A DNA stretch of 64,000 nucleotides from Vagococcus martis (GCF_002026305.1 NZ_MVAB01000001.1:1904001-1968000); one strand, 5' to 3'. Numbered from the stretch's first letter, positions 1 through 10,281 are shown. Numbers and translations are program-made. The notes: a model not told the origin generated them from the sequence alone.

Positions 1-1253
1 TAGAAGTGATTGAAACACATTTGTATAAAGACTCCATTAAATATCAAATTATGGACTATTTGTATCATCATTTTGAGTATTCAACTGTTGCGTTGACTAA
101 TAGAATAGGCATCAGTGAGTCAACACTTTTTCGTAAAATAAAAGAGTTGAATGTGTCACTGAAAGAGTTTGGTTTGACTATTTGGCAAGGTAAGTTAGTT
201 GGAGAAGAAAGTCAGATTCGTTACTTTTACTATTGTTTTTATTGGTATTTAGATAATTATGCACAAAAAGAGATATCATTTAAACAACAATCATTGATTG
301 ATGCAATAGAGCGAGGATTAGGCGTTAATTTTTTACCTGAAAATACGAAACGTATCAATTTATGGCTGATTATTTCAAAAAAAAGGATTAGTTACGCCTC
401 ACCAATATATACAGAACTAAAAAAAGCAATAGAACCTTACGAACGAGACACACTTTACCTTGAGTTAAAATCAATTGTTTTACGTGTTTTAGGGCACTAC
501 GCTGTAGAAGTAGATGAGGAAGAAGCAATGATTCATTTTTGCTTTTTAATGAGTTTTCAAGCGATGTCTCAAAATGATTTTTATAAATATGAGATACTTC
601 GCTCCAAATTTACACCAGTCGGATTAGTGGATACCTTTATTTTAGAGTCGTTAATTTTATATTATGCACCACTGAAACTATCACATCAATTGGAAAGCCA
701 AGTTAATTATTATTTGTCGCGTGTTCACTACAGATTATATTTTTTTAGAGGAACCATTGAGGTATTATCACGTGAATACATTATAGAAACTGAAAAAGAC
801 TGGTCAGGGCATGTGATTGCACCGTTAATTGAAACACTTTTTTCGTCAGTCGAAGGAGACTATGAAGGTTTAAGTTTAGAACATAATAAGACGCTAATTG
901 ACTACTCAAAATTACAGTATCTTCATATTATTGCGTTAATTGATAGTCAAATTAATCGCACAGTAACAATTGGTGTCAAACTTGTGTTAGAAGATGTGTA
1001 TCAAGACGTATCAACCACTCGCTTAATTAACGAAATAAATTGTTTGAATGGTGTGAGATGCATGAAGTATGATGCGTCTAAATCATTTGACCTAGTGATA
1101 AGCAATAAGCCAATAAATCACGCTAAAGCTCAAACTTATCTTTTGTCAGAATTAGGTACAACGTATGATGTGATTCATATTACTCGACTCATTCGAGATA
1201 TTTCTACAAATAAAATGACAAAAGAAATAAACGTTAAAAAAATCCAATTATAA
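1..1253 (+). CDS. Mga/AtxA-family transcriptional regulator, 5' end outside window
   Basis: This is the C-terminal part of an Mga-like regulator. The frame is open to the left edge, and the first visible start-like codon (GTG at 6) is probably internal. What is visible begins in the second Mga helix-turn-helix domain (about residues 8-90, with GISESTLFRKIKELN as recognition helix and GEESQIRYF after it). A helical PRD-like middle follows, then an EIIB-like end (about 320-400, from VKLVLEDVYQDVS). The first HTH of the family is missing, and about 415 visible residues against a usual 490-500 fits truncation by the window edge. Known relatives are PTS-responsive activators or regulators. It lies 150 bp upstream of glpK in the same orientation, so a role in glycerol-gene control is possible but only inferred from position. 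Confidence 0.8.
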   Translation, partial: EVIETHLYKDSIKYQIMDYLYHHFEYSTVALTNRIGISESTLFRKIKELNVSLKEFGLTIWQGKLVGEESQIRYFYYCFYWYLDNYAQKEISFKQQSLIDAIERGLGVNFLPENTKRINLWLIISKKRISYASPIYTELKKAIEPYERDTLYLELKSIVLRVLGHYAVEVDEEEAMIHFCFLMSFQAMSQNDFYKYEILRSKFTPVGLVDTFILESLILYYAPLKLSHQLESQVNYYLSRVHYRLYFFRGTIEVLSREYIIETEKDWSGHVIAPLIETLFSSVEGDYEGLSLEHNKTLIDYSKLQYLHIIALIDSQINRTVTIGVKLVLEDVYQDVSTTRLINEINCLNGVRCMKYDASKSFDLVISNKPINHAKAQTYLLSELGTTYDVIHITRLIRDISTNKMTKEINVKKIQL

Positions 1254-1289
1254 TTGGTCTAAGTAGTATATAATTTAATAAGCAATATG

Positions 1290-2911
<1,622 letters not shown>

Positions 2912-2928
2912 TATAAGGACTGATAAAA

Positions 2929-4755
2929 ATGAGTTTTTCTTTAAAAACGAGACAAGAAAGTATTAACTATCTAAAAGATCATTCCGTTGATGTATTAATC
3001 ATTGGTGGCGGTATTACAGGAGCGGGTCTGGCTTTACAGACCGCTGCTTCTGGCATGAGTACAGCTTTAGTTGAAATGCAAGATTTTGCTGAAGGAACAT
3101 CTTCACGTTCGACTAAGCTAGTTCATGGTGGTATTAGATATCTGAAAACCTTTGATGTTGAAGTGGTATCAGATACAGTGAGTGAGCGAGCAAATGTCCA
3201 AAAAATTGCGCCACATATTCCTAAACCAAATCCAATGTTATTACCAATTTATGATGAGCCTAATAACACATTTTCATTATTCTCATTGAAAATTGCGATG
3301 GATTTATATGATCAATTAGCTCACGTCACAGGAACAAAGTATGAAAATAGAGTATTGACAAAAGAAGAAGTGCTTGAAGTAAGTCCATATCTAGCTAAAG
3401 AAAATCTTCTAGGTGGCGGGATTTACCTTGATTTTAAGAATAATGATGCCAGACTTGTTATAGAAAATATCAAAAAAGCTCATGAAGATGGTGCTCATCT
3501 GTTAAGTAAAACTAAAGTAACTGGATTTATTTACGATGAAAACAATAAAATTTCAGGTGTTCATGTAGTCGATGTGTTAACGAATGAAACATATGATATT
3601 CATGCTGATGTCGTAGTGAATACAACTGGACCTTGGAGTGATACGATTCGTGGCTTATCAAATGATGAGACAATTGTTGGTCAAATGCGTCCGACAAAAG
3701 GTGTTCATTTGGTGGTTGATTATGACAAGTTACCTGTGACTCAACCAGTTTATTTCGATACAGGTTTATCCGATGGGCGTATGGTTTTTGTGATTCCAAG
3801 AGAAAACAAAACATACTTTGGAACAACAGATACTGATTATACAGGAGATTTAATGCATCCAACGGTGACACAAGAAGATGTTGATTATTTACTAGAAGTG
3901 GTTAATAATCGCTTCCCAGATCGTGATATTCGTTTATCTGATATTGAAGCAAGTTGGGTAGGATTAAGACCTTTATTATCTGGTAATGCTGGTTCAGATT
4001 ACAATGGTGGTTCTAAAGCCTCATTATCTGAAGAAAGTTTGGACTTAGTTATTCAATCTGTTAAAGAATTTGAAGCAGGAAATGGTTCTAAAGAAGCAAT
4101 TGAGCAAACTATTAAAGATGCTAAGACAAGTAGTGGTGAAAAAGAAGTCTCTTCTTCATCTGTGTCACGTGGTAGTAGCTTAGATGTGACAAAAGATGGC
4201 CTTGTGACGTTGGCTGGTGGGAAAATAACGGACTACCGTTTAATGGCTGAAGGTGCTCTTGAAGTGATTGCATCATTATTAAAAGAACAAAAAAATAAAG
4301 ACTATAAGTTAGTGGATTCTAAAAACTATCCAGTGTCAGGTGGCGAGTTTGACGCAACAAAAGTTGAAGAGATGACACAGGAATTTACAAAACTTGCAAT
4401 GGCTAGTGGTTTAACTGAAGAAGAAGCGGCAGATATTGCAAATCTTTACGGGGCTAATACGAAAAAAGTACTAGCTTATGGCACAACAGAATTTGATGGT
4501 TTAACCAAAGCAGAATCAATGAGTTTAATGTATGCACTTGAAGAAGAAATGACATTAACTCCAGTTGATTATAGTTTACGACGTACAAATTATTTATTAT
4601 TTAAACGTGAGCGCTTAGAAGAAATAAAAGACGCATTAGTGAATGCTATGTCACATTATTTTGAGTGGACACAAGAAGAAGAAAGCACTTATAAAAATGA
4701 ATTAGAAAAAGCAATGTCTGAATCTTTCTTAGAAGATTTAAAGACAGAAGGGTGA
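2929..4755 (+). CDS. glpO: Alpha-glycerophosphate oxidase
   Basis: A flavoprotein that oxidises glycerol 3-phosphate to dihydroxyacetone phosphate using oxygen and forming hydrogen peroxide. The FAD-binding dinucleotide motif IIGGGITGAG is at residues 24-33, and the conserved GTSSRSTKLVHGGIRYL follows. At 608 residues it is longer than respiratory GlpD and carries the extra segment (about residues 345-410, rich in Ser, Lys and Glu) that separates GlpO oxidases of lactic acid bacteria from GlpD dehydrogenases. It starts 17 bp after glpK behind a weak AAGGA ribosome site, so it is in the same operon. The product supplies glycolysis with DHAP in the presence of oxygen. Confidence 0.95.
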   Translation: MSFSLKTRQESINYLKDHSVDVLIIGGGITGAGLALQTAASGMSTALVEMQDFAEGTSSRSTKLVHGGIRYLKTFDVEVVSDTVSERANVQKIAPHIPKPNPMLLPIYDEPNNTFSLFSLKIAMDLYDQLAHVTGTKYENRVLTKEEVLEVSPYLAKENLLGGGIYLDFKNNDARLVIENIKKAHEDGAHLLSKTKVTGFIYDENNKISGVHVVDVLTNETYDIHADVVVNTTGPWSDTIRGLSNDETIVGQMRPTKGVHLVVDYDKLPVTQPVYFDTGLSDGRMVFVIPRENKTYFGTTDTDYTGDLMHPTVTQEDVDYLLEVVNNRFPDRDIRLSDIEASWVGLRPLLSGNAGSDYNGGSKASLSEESLDLVIQSVKEFEAGNGSKEAIEQTIKDAKTSSGEKEVSSSSVSRGSSLDVTKDGLVTLAGGKITDYRLMAEGALEVIASLLKEQKNKDYKLVDSKNYPVSGGEFDATKVEEMTQEFTKLAMASGLTEEEAADIANLYGANTKKVLAYGTTEFDGLTKAESMSLMYALEEEMTLTPVDYSLRRTNYLLFKRERLEEIKDALVNAMSHYFEWTQEEESTYKNELEKAMSESFLEDLKTEG

Positions 4756-4762
4756 GTAAATA

Positions 4763-5482
4763 ATGGATGCAAATAATTTACAGATTTTTAGTGAGTTTTT
4801 GGGAACATTGATTTTAGTGTTACTTGGAGACGGAGTTGTTGCTGCAGTTAGTTTAAACAAAAGTAAAGCACAAGGTGCTGGTTGGGTTGCTATCACTTTA
4901 GGTTGGGGTGCAGCTGTAACTATGGCCATTTATGTATCTGGATTTATGGGTCCTGCTCATTTAAATCCTGCTGTAACACTAGGTTTAGCTATAACCGGTG
5001 ATTTTTCTTGGGGCTTAGTAGTACCATTTATGATTGCTCAAGTCTTAGGAGGAATTGTGGGAGCTATTTTAGTTTGGATTACTTACTTACCACATTTTGC
5101 TGCAACAGAAGATGAAGCAGCTATTTTAGGAACTTTTGCAACAGGACCAGCAATTCGTGATTATAAATCAAACGTTGTGACTGAAGCAATTGGAACATTT
5201 GTATTAGTATTTGCTTTACTAGCATTTGGCCAAAATACATTTGCTGATGGATTTAACCCAGTAGTTGTTGGATTATTAATTTTAGCATTAGGTCTATCTT
5301 TAGGAGGACCAACAGGGTATGCAATTAACCCAGCACGTGACTTAGGTCCACGTATTGCTCATCAAATTTTACCAATTGCTAACAAAGGTGGATCGGACTG
5401 GTCTTATTCATGGGTACCAATCGTTGGACCATTAGTAGGTGGTGCTTTAGCTGCTGGTTTATGGATGATGATTCCTTTATAG
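4763..5482 (+). CDS. glpF: Glycerol uptake facilitator (aquaglyceroporin)
   Basis: MIP-family channel of 239 residues that lets glycerol enter by facilitated diffusion. Six membrane spans are visible with the two pore NPA boxes, HLNPAVTLG (NPA at 68-70) and INPARDLGPR (NPA at 189-191). The Asp after the second NPA-Arg is characteristic of glycerol facilitators rather than water-only aquaporins. It begins 7 bp after glpO, is the last gene of the operon and is followed by a strong hairpin terminator. This gene order (kinase, oxidase, facilitator) is common in enterococci and streptococci. Confidence 0.95.
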   Translation: MDANNLQIFSEFLGTLILVLLGDGVVAAVSLNKSKAQGAGWVAITLGWGAAVTMAIYVSGFMGPAHLNPAVTLGLAITGDFSWGLVVPFMIAQVLGGIVGAILVWITYLPHFAATEDEAAILGTFATGPAIRDYKSNVVTEAIGTFVLVFALLAFGQNTFADGFNPVVVGLLILALGLSLGGPTGYAINPARDLGPRIAHQILPIANKGGSDWSYSWVPIVGPLVGGALAAGLWMMIPL

Positions 5483-5495
5483 AATAAAAAGTATT

Positions 5496-5537
5496 AAAGT
5501 TGTTAGATTGAGCTTGTCTCATCTGACAACTTTTTTT
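5496..5537 (+). terminator. Rho-independent terminator of glpKOF
   Basis: AAAGTTGTTAGAT pairs with ATCTGACAACTTT through a stem of about 15 bp with one wobble and a small bulge, followed directly by seven T residues. Confidence 0.85.
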
Positions 5538-5561
5538 AGGTAAAAAACACTCCTTTTTTTG

Positions 5562-5607
5562 TGTTATTAACTTGTATTATTTTTCTAAATAACTCATAAT
5601 ATATAAT
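5562..5607 (+). promoter_or_regulatory. Candidate promoter with WalR-like box for the cell-wall hydrolase
   Basis: TGTTAT-N5-TGTATT at 5562-5578 matches the WalR (YycF/VicR) consensus TGTWAH-N5-TGTWAH at 11 of 12 defined positions. It ends just upstream of a TATAAT -10 element at 5602-5607; the -35 is poor, as expected for an activator-dependent promoter. WalR regulons contain peptidoglycan hydrolases, which fits the gene downstream. The assignment rests on motif and context only. Confidence 0.45.
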
Positions 5608-5671
5608 AAAAGTGTTATTTATGAGATGTGATAGATCTCAGATGAAAATAGATTGTTAAGGGGATAGGAAA

Positions 5672-7225
5672 ATGAAAAAAGTGACACCGTATTTATTATT
5701 ATCGACTTTAGTATGCCAAAGTCTATCTGTAGGGAGTATTGTTCAAGCAACAGAACTTAATAAGGCAGATAGTGAATTAATAAATCAAGAAGTAGTAGCA
5801 ACAAATGATAGTACAACTGAAACAATACTTGGTAATGACTCGGATACTGATATAGAGAATATACCGGAAAACAAACCAGAAGAAACACCAGAGCAACAAC
5901 CGGAAAACAAGCCAGAAGAAAAACCAGAATCAAAGCCGGAAGAAACACCAGAGCAAAAACCAGAGCAAAAACCAGAGCAAAAACCAGAGCAAAAACCAGA
6001 GCAAAAACCAGAGCAAAAACCAGAGCAAAAACCAGAGCAAAAACCAGAGCAAAAACCAGAGCAAAAACCAGAGCAAAAACCAGAGCAAAAACCAGAGCAA
6101 AAACCAGAGCAAAAACCAGAAACAAAACCGGAAACAAAACCAGAAACAAAACCAGAAGAAACACCAGAACAAAAACCAGAAACAAAACCAACAGTTAATT
6201 ATCCATCACAAGACAAAGGTACATACTTTGCTGATACTAGTAAATTGACCACAAATAAAGACAATTCTCCAATTAATTTTTCAGTGACAAAAACGACACA
6301 AGAATTTATCAATGAAATTGGAGAAGCAGCACGAAAAATAGGGCAAGAATATGATTTATATGCTTCTGTCATGATTGCTCAAGCTATACTTGAATCAGGT
6401 AGTGGACAAAGTTCTTTATCGACACATCCTAACTACAATTTATTTGGCATTAAAGGTGAGTATAAAGGAGAATCAGCATCATTCTATACATTAGAAGATA
6501 ATGGTGCAGGTCAGCTTTATGGTATACAAGCTAAGTTTAGAAAATATCCATCAGTGAAAGAATCCCTAGAAGATTATGCTGAGTTGATGAAAAAAGGCAT
6601 TGCATCAAATGAAGATTTTTATAAAGGCGTGACTAAAAAAGAAGCTAAAACATATAAAGAAGCAACCGCTTATTTAACTGGTCGATATGCAACAGACACT
6701 AGATATGACGAAAAACTAAACGCTTTAATCGAAACATATGATTTAACTTATTTTGATCAAGCAGTGAAAAAAGGAAAACGTGTAACAAAAGGTAATGTTG
6801 AAGTGGATACCTATGAAATTATGAATCCAGAAACGAAGAAAACAGCTATCTTTACACTGCCGTTAGAAGAAAAATATGTAATTTCTAGTCCATTTGGTTA
6901 TAGAGGGAATGAACATCACGATGGTATCGATTTAGCCATCGCAGCCAATACGCCAGTACTTGCTTCAAGTGATGGTGTGGTTGTAGGTACAGGATTTGAC
7001 CCATCAGCAGGTAATTATGTCATCGTCAAACATGCGAATGATTTGTACACTAATTATTTCCATTTAAATTCAATTAGTGTGTCACTAGGAGAAAAAGTAA
7101 CAAGCGGAAACATCGTAGGTCTTGTAGGAAGTACTGGAAATTCAACAGGTAGTCATTTGCATTTTGGTATTAGCACAGATATGTGGCGTAACTATTTAAA
7201 TCCAGCATCTTATTTTGAATTTTAA
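5672..7225 (+). CDS. Secreted bifunctional glucosaminidase / M23 endopeptidase with EQKP repeats
   Basis: A predicted exported peptidoglycan hydrolase. A signal peptide covers residues 1-26 (likely cut after VQA). Residues about 55-170 form a Pro/Glu/Lys-rich linker containing 14 identical EQKP units (94-149) and degenerate neighbours. A LytG/FlgJ-type N-acetylglucosaminidase domain follows (about 200-350), with the probable catalytic Glu241 in AILESGSG. The C-terminus is an M23 zinc peptidase (about 400-515), with ligands His416 and Asp420 in HHDGID and the HLH pair at 495-497. No LPXTG or LysM is visible, so attachment may rely on the charged linker. ATG 5672 has AAGGGG upstream. The gene is monocistronic; a candidate WalR box precedes it. 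Confidence 0.9.
   Translation: MKKVTPYLLLSTLVCQSLSVGSIVQATELNKADSELINQEVVATNDSTTETILGNDSDTDIENIPENKPEETPEQQPENKPEEKPESKPEETPEQKPEQKPEQKPEQKPEQKPEQKPEQKPEQKPEQKPEQKPEQKPEQKPEQKPEQKPETKPETKPETKPEETPEQKPETKPTVNYPSQDKGTYFADTSKLTTNKDNSPINFSVTKTTQEFINEIGEAARKIGQEYDLYASVMIAQAILESGSGQSSLSTHPNYNLFGIKGEYKGESASFYTLEDNGAGQLYGIQAKFRKYPSVKESLEDYAELMKKGIASNEDFYKGVTKKEAKTYKEATAYLTGRYATDTRYDEKLNALIETYDLTYFDQAVKKGKRVTKGNVEVDTYEIMNPETKKTAIFTLPLEEKYVISSPFGYRGNEHHDGIDLAIAANTPVLASSDGVVVGTGFDPSAGNYVIVKHANDLYTNYFHLNSISVSLGEKVTSGNIVGLVGSTGNSTGSHLHFGISTDMWRNYLNPASYFEF
5951..6118 (+). repeat. 14 perfect copies of a 12-bp coding tandem repeat
   Basis: The unit GAGCAAAAACCA, encoding Glu-Gln-Lys-Pro, is repeated 14 times without a single base change, then continues into degenerate PETK/PEET units to about 6190. 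Perfect identity, including at synonymous sites, indicates recent expansion by slippage or recombination. Because the unit is 12 bp, copy-number changes alter linker length without a frameshift. Confidence 0.98.
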
Positions 7226-7251
7226 TAGATTTAAGTATAATAAGAAAGACA

Positions 7252-7379
7252 AGGCTGACCCAAAAGTAACTTTTTAAATGAAAATCACTAAACTAACAAA
7301 ATAGAAATCCCATGAAGTCGGTGTTTTAATAAGCTGATTTCATGGGATTTTTCTATGTTTAAGACTTTTGAATCAGCCT
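7252..7379. repeat. MITE-like palindromic intergenic element / bidirectional terminator
   Basis: A 128-bp element bounded by 16-bp imperfect inverted repeats (AGGCTGACCCAAAAGT at 7252-7267 and ACTTTTGAATCAGCCT at 7364-7379; 14 of 16 positions complementary). Inside is a perfect 12-bp inverted repeat (AAATCCCATGAA at 7305-7316 with TTCATGGGATTT at 7339-7350) followed by a T-run. It contains no gene. It lies between two convergent genes and probably ends transcription from both. The two outer mismatches become G-U wobbles only in minus-strand RNA. Similar AGGCTG-ended elements are dispersed in lactobacillalean genomes; no second copy was seen in this window. Confidence 0.6.
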
Positions 7380-7385
7380 CTTCTT

Positions 7386-8768
7386 TTAATTTAATGGCTT
7401 AATATGTTTTGAGGCAAGTTCAAACGCCAATTCTTTATCTACTGTTGATAGTAATCCAATGGCAGATAGAATATAATCGTGATCAATAAACAAATGACTT
7501 TCTTCTGGTGTCAGTGTTAACTCATCTGTTGGGGTAAGGGCAGAAGCTAATATATTTTTAGGTTGGTCGTTGTGTACAAGTATACCTCCAGTACCAATAA
7601 TCGTTTGAAATTGTCTTAAGTCTTTACCGTATTGATGATAAATGGCTCTTGAAGGAGTTTGCTCTTTCTTATAATAGCCAGCATGACGGGCAACAGCGGT
7701 TTTAATCGCTAATTTAGCAATGGCATTATCTAATTGCTTTTCTTCACTAGAATCTGCTATATAGCTAGGATGTTGACTTCTGAATTCGCATTTACGTGAT
7801 AATTGACTTTCGTTAAGGTTGATATAATCGTAAAATGCTTGGGGAGAGACACTCTCTAGGAGACTTTTAGCAGAATATCTCATGCCTAAGTCACCTTCAA
7901 CAGTCCGTTTGCTGTAAGGTTCAGCTAATCCATCAAACTGTACATTTTTCTTTTCTTCTTTTCCACTTCCAATAGAATGAATATCAGTTGTTGCACCGCC
8001 AACATCAACAATCAATGTATTACCAAATCCTTTTTGAGTTGTTGTTCCTTCTGATAAGAGTTGCGCGGCATATAAAACAGCTGTTGGCGTGGGAATAATT
8101 TCCGCTGCTACTTGAGTTTGGATATCGCTCATCCCTTTTGCTTTGATAATATTATTAATAAAAATATCTCGTAATATTTTTCTAATAGGTAAAGCATTTA
8201 ATTGATTAATTTGAGGCATGACATTTTCTGTTAAATGGTAATTAGTACAATATTGGTTAAAAAGCGCTTTTATTTTAGGATAAGTTTCTTCATTTCCGGC
8301 CACTACAATAGGTATGTTTAAAGATAGTTCGGTTAATTGTTTTGCATCTTTTAAAATATTTTTATCATTTCCTCCATTTGTTCCTCCACTTAACAAAATG
8401 ACGTCAGGATGTAGCACTTCGATTTCTTTGATATTGTCAGATGTTAGGCCATAACTGTATACTTTCAGAATTCTCGTTCCAGCACCAAGAGCGGCTCGCT
8501 TAGCTGCCTCAGCAGTTAGAGTAGGAGATAGGCCAATCGCTACCATCTTAAAGCCACCTTTAGCAGATGAGCAAGCAAGGACTTGATCAAATGATTGTTG
8601 AGTAAGATGTTTGGTCAAATCATCATAAGCCTTATGATAACCATCAAGTACATTTGTTTCGATAGTTGTGTATGATTTACTAGTTGCTAATATCTTTCTT
8701 TCTTCATCATCAACTGCTGTTAATTTAGTGTAAGTACTACCAAAATCTACTAATAAATAAGTTGTCAT
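7386..8768 (-). CDS. glmL: GlmL/MutL-family protein (glutamate-mutase-associated ATPase-like protein)
   Basis: A member of the GlmL/MutL family (not the mismatch-repair MutL), encoded with coenzyme-B12 glutamate mutase in clostridia and thought to act as its reactivating chaperone. The N-terminus has the actin-like ATPase phosphate-1 motif LLVDFGSTYTKLTAVD, a second motif LLSGGTNGG is near residue 130, and VDVGGATTDIHSIG is near residue 255. The start is ATG 8768, preceded by GAGGTG at good spacing; the in-frame GTG at 8777 overlaps that ribosome site. Length is 460 residues, normal for the family. Neither glmE nor glmS lies nearby. It faces away from the hut genes, whose pathway makes glutamate, so a link to glutamate metabolism is plausible but unproved. 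Confidence 0.8.
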   Translation of the reverse strand: MTTYLLVDFGSTYTKLTAVDDEERKILATSKSYTTIETNVLDGYHKAYDDLTKHLTQQSFDQVLACSSAKGGFKMVAIGLSPTLTAEAAKRAALGAGTRILKVYSYGLTSDNIKEIEVLHPDVILLSGGTNGGNDKNILKDAKQLTELSLNIPIVVAGNEETYPKIKALFNQYCTNYHLTENVMPQINQLNALPIRKILRDIFINNIIKAKGMSDIQTQVAAEIIPTPTAVLYAAQLLSEGTTTQKGFGNTLIVDVGGATTDIHSIGSGKEEKKNVQFDGLAEPYSKRTVEGDLGMRYSAKSLLESVSPQAFYDYINLNESQLSRKCEFRSQHPSYIADSSEEKQLDNAIAKLAIKTAVARHAGYYKKEQTPSRAIYHQYGKDLRQFQTIIGTGGILVHNDQPKNILASALTPTDELTLTPEESHLFIDHDYILSAIGLLSTVDKELAFELASKHIKPLN

Positions 8769-9171
8769 GTTTATCACCTCGAAAATATTTTTTGTTATTT
8801 AATTATTTTTTTCTTCGTCTTTTATTATCTAATAATCGTCAAAATCAGTTTTGACGTTTTAAACTTTCATTTTAAAAATGAGAATATATCGTTGTTGAAT
8901 AAATAATGTTTTTTTAAGTGATTTTCTATTTATAAAACAAATAAGTTAGTAGATTCATCGCAACAATGGCTGTTCTAGGTTTGTAATATCAATGTTTTTC
9001 TACTATCTAATAGTATTGAAAGTTAGATTTGTCAAAAAAAGGTCAAAAGATTAAGGCTAGAAAAAACAGTTTTTTTAACTTGGTTTTTGTTAGCAAATAA
9101 AATAAAAATATTGTATAAAAAATGACTATTACTAATTGTTTCACAAGTTGTCTTTTTATATAAAAGTGGTG

Positions 9172-9200
9172 TTGACTTGTTATTTAAAGGGTGCTATTCT
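9172..9200 (+). promoter_or_regulatory. Sigma-A promoter of the ftcD-hutH operon
   Basis: TTGACT at 9172-9177 and TATTCT at 9195-9200 are separated by exactly 17 bp. Transcription would start near 9207, giving a leader of about 160 nt before the first gene. Confidence 0.75.
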
Positions 9201-9211
9201 TTGGGTGTCAA

Positions 9212-9226
9212 TTGAAAGCGCTACCT
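9212..9226 (+). promoter_or_regulatory. cre site (CcpA operator) of the hut operon
   Basis: TTGAAAGCGCTACCT matches the cre consensus WTGNAANCGNWNNCW at every defined position. It lies just downstream of the expected transcription start, where CcpA binding normally represses. This implies carbon catabolite repression of histidine use. Confidence 0.75.
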
Positions 9227-9368
9227 AAGAAGTTGTGCTTTATTTTAACAAAAGTAAGGGAGTGAAAAAAAGAGTAAAATCTTACTTTTTATTATAAAAG
9301 TAGGTTATAGTATTTGTACATAGTTTTTACGCGTATCAAAATCATAAATTGAAAGGATGTTGTTTATA

Positions 9369-10268
9369 ATGGCAAAAATAATTGAATGTGTCCCAAATTT
9401 TAGTGAAGGTAAAAATGAAGAAGTAATTAACGGATTAGTTTCAGTGGCAAAAAGTGTCGGTGGAGTGACGCTGTTAGATCATTCTTCAGATAAAAGTCAT
9501 AACCGTAGTGTATTTACACTAGTTGGGGATGAAGATGGTATTCAAGAAGTTGCTTTTCAATTAGTAAAATATGCAAGTGAAAATATAGATATGACAAAAC
9601 ATTCTGGTGAACATCCAAGAATGGGTGCAACAGACGTTGTTCCATTTATTCCGATTAAAGATGTGACACTTGAAGAATGTGTGGAAATTTCTAAAAAAGT
9701 AGCAAAACGAATCAATGATGAATTGGATATCCCAATTTTCTTATATGAAGAATCAGCATCTGCACCAACTCGTAAAAACCTTGCAAAAGTTCGTAAAGGT
9801 CAATTTGAAGGCATGCCAGAAAAATTGAAAGAAGAAGAATGGGCACCTGACTTTGGTGAAAGAGCTATCCATCCTACAGCAGGAATTACAGCAGTTGGAG
9901 CAAGAATGCCATTAGTAGCTTTCAACGTCAACTTAGATACTGATAACATTGACATTGCTAACAAGATTGCTCGTATCATTCGTGCATCAGGTGGTGGATT
10001 TAAGTATTGTAAAGGTATTGGGGTTATGTTAGAAGATAGAAACATCGCTCAAGTTTCTATGAACATGGTTAACTTTGAAGGAACACCACTTTATCGTACA
10101 TTTGAAACAATCCGTTTTGAAGCAAAACGTTACGGTGTAAATATTATTGGTAGTGAAATCATTGGTTTAACACCAGCAAAAGCATTGATTGATTGTGCGG
10201 AATACTACTTACAAGTAGAAGACTTTGATTATGGTAAACAAGTATTAGAAAATCATTTATTAAATTAA
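9369..10268 (+). CDS. ftcD: Glutamate formimidoyltransferase
   Basis: Transfers the formimino group of N-formimino-L-glutamate to tetrahydrofolate, releasing glutamate. The 299-residue protein corresponds to the N-terminal formiminotransferase half of mammalian FTCD: it opens with ECVPNFSEGK and has LLDHSSDKSHNRSVFTLVG (about 35-53) and HPRMGATDVVPFIP (about 83-96). The start was set at ATG 9369 (MAKIIECVPNF) because AAAGGATG sits about 10 bases upstream; an ATG at 9357 lies against that ribosome site. It is the first gene of ftcD-fchA-fhs-hutD-permease-hutH. The cyclodeaminase is a separate protein encoded next. Confidence 0.94.
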   Translation: MAKIIECVPNFSEGKNEEVINGLVSVAKSVGGVTLLDHSSDKSHNRSVFTLVGDEDGIQEVAFQLVKYASENIDMTKHSGEHPRMGATDVVPFIPIKDVTLEECVEISKKVAKRINDELDIPIFLYEESASAPTRKNLAKVRKGQFEGMPEKLKEEEWAPDFGERAIHPTAGITAVGARMPLVAFNVNLDTDNIDIANKIARIIRASGGGFKYCKGIGVMLEDRNIAQVSMNMVNFEGTPLYRTFETIRFEAKRYGVNIIGSEIIGLTPAKALIDCAEYYLQVEDFDYGKQVLENHLLN

Positions 10269-10281
10269 GGAGCTGCTAAAG

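Larger units (their letters stand above)
8769..9368. other. 600-bp divergent intergenic region between glmL and the hut operon
   Basis: Very AT-rich and without a credible gene. The right third holds the hut promoter, a cre site and a leader with alternative short hairpins. The left part must hold the glmL promoter, but no convincing -35/-10 pair was found there. A GGTCAAAA motif in an A-rich stretch (about 9035-9055) resembles GGGTCAAAA at 20076 in the hutI-hutU interval. Nothing else was recognised. Confidence 0.6.

Noticed and set aside
5951-6118. Possible CRISPR-like repeat array
   Set aside because: The 12-bp units are contiguous with no spacers and are read in frame as EQKP.
5757-6191. 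Minus-strand open frame rich in Phe/Leu/Val opposite the EQKP repeats
   Set aside because: It is the mirror of the 12-bp coding repeat; low-complexity composition, no ribosome site and no family. The sense frame has a signal peptide and two enzyme domains.
9262-9297. Short leader frame GTG to TAA in the hut operon leader
   Set aside because: The only Shine-Dalgarno-like sequence overlaps the start codon, and the 11 codons contain no histidine.
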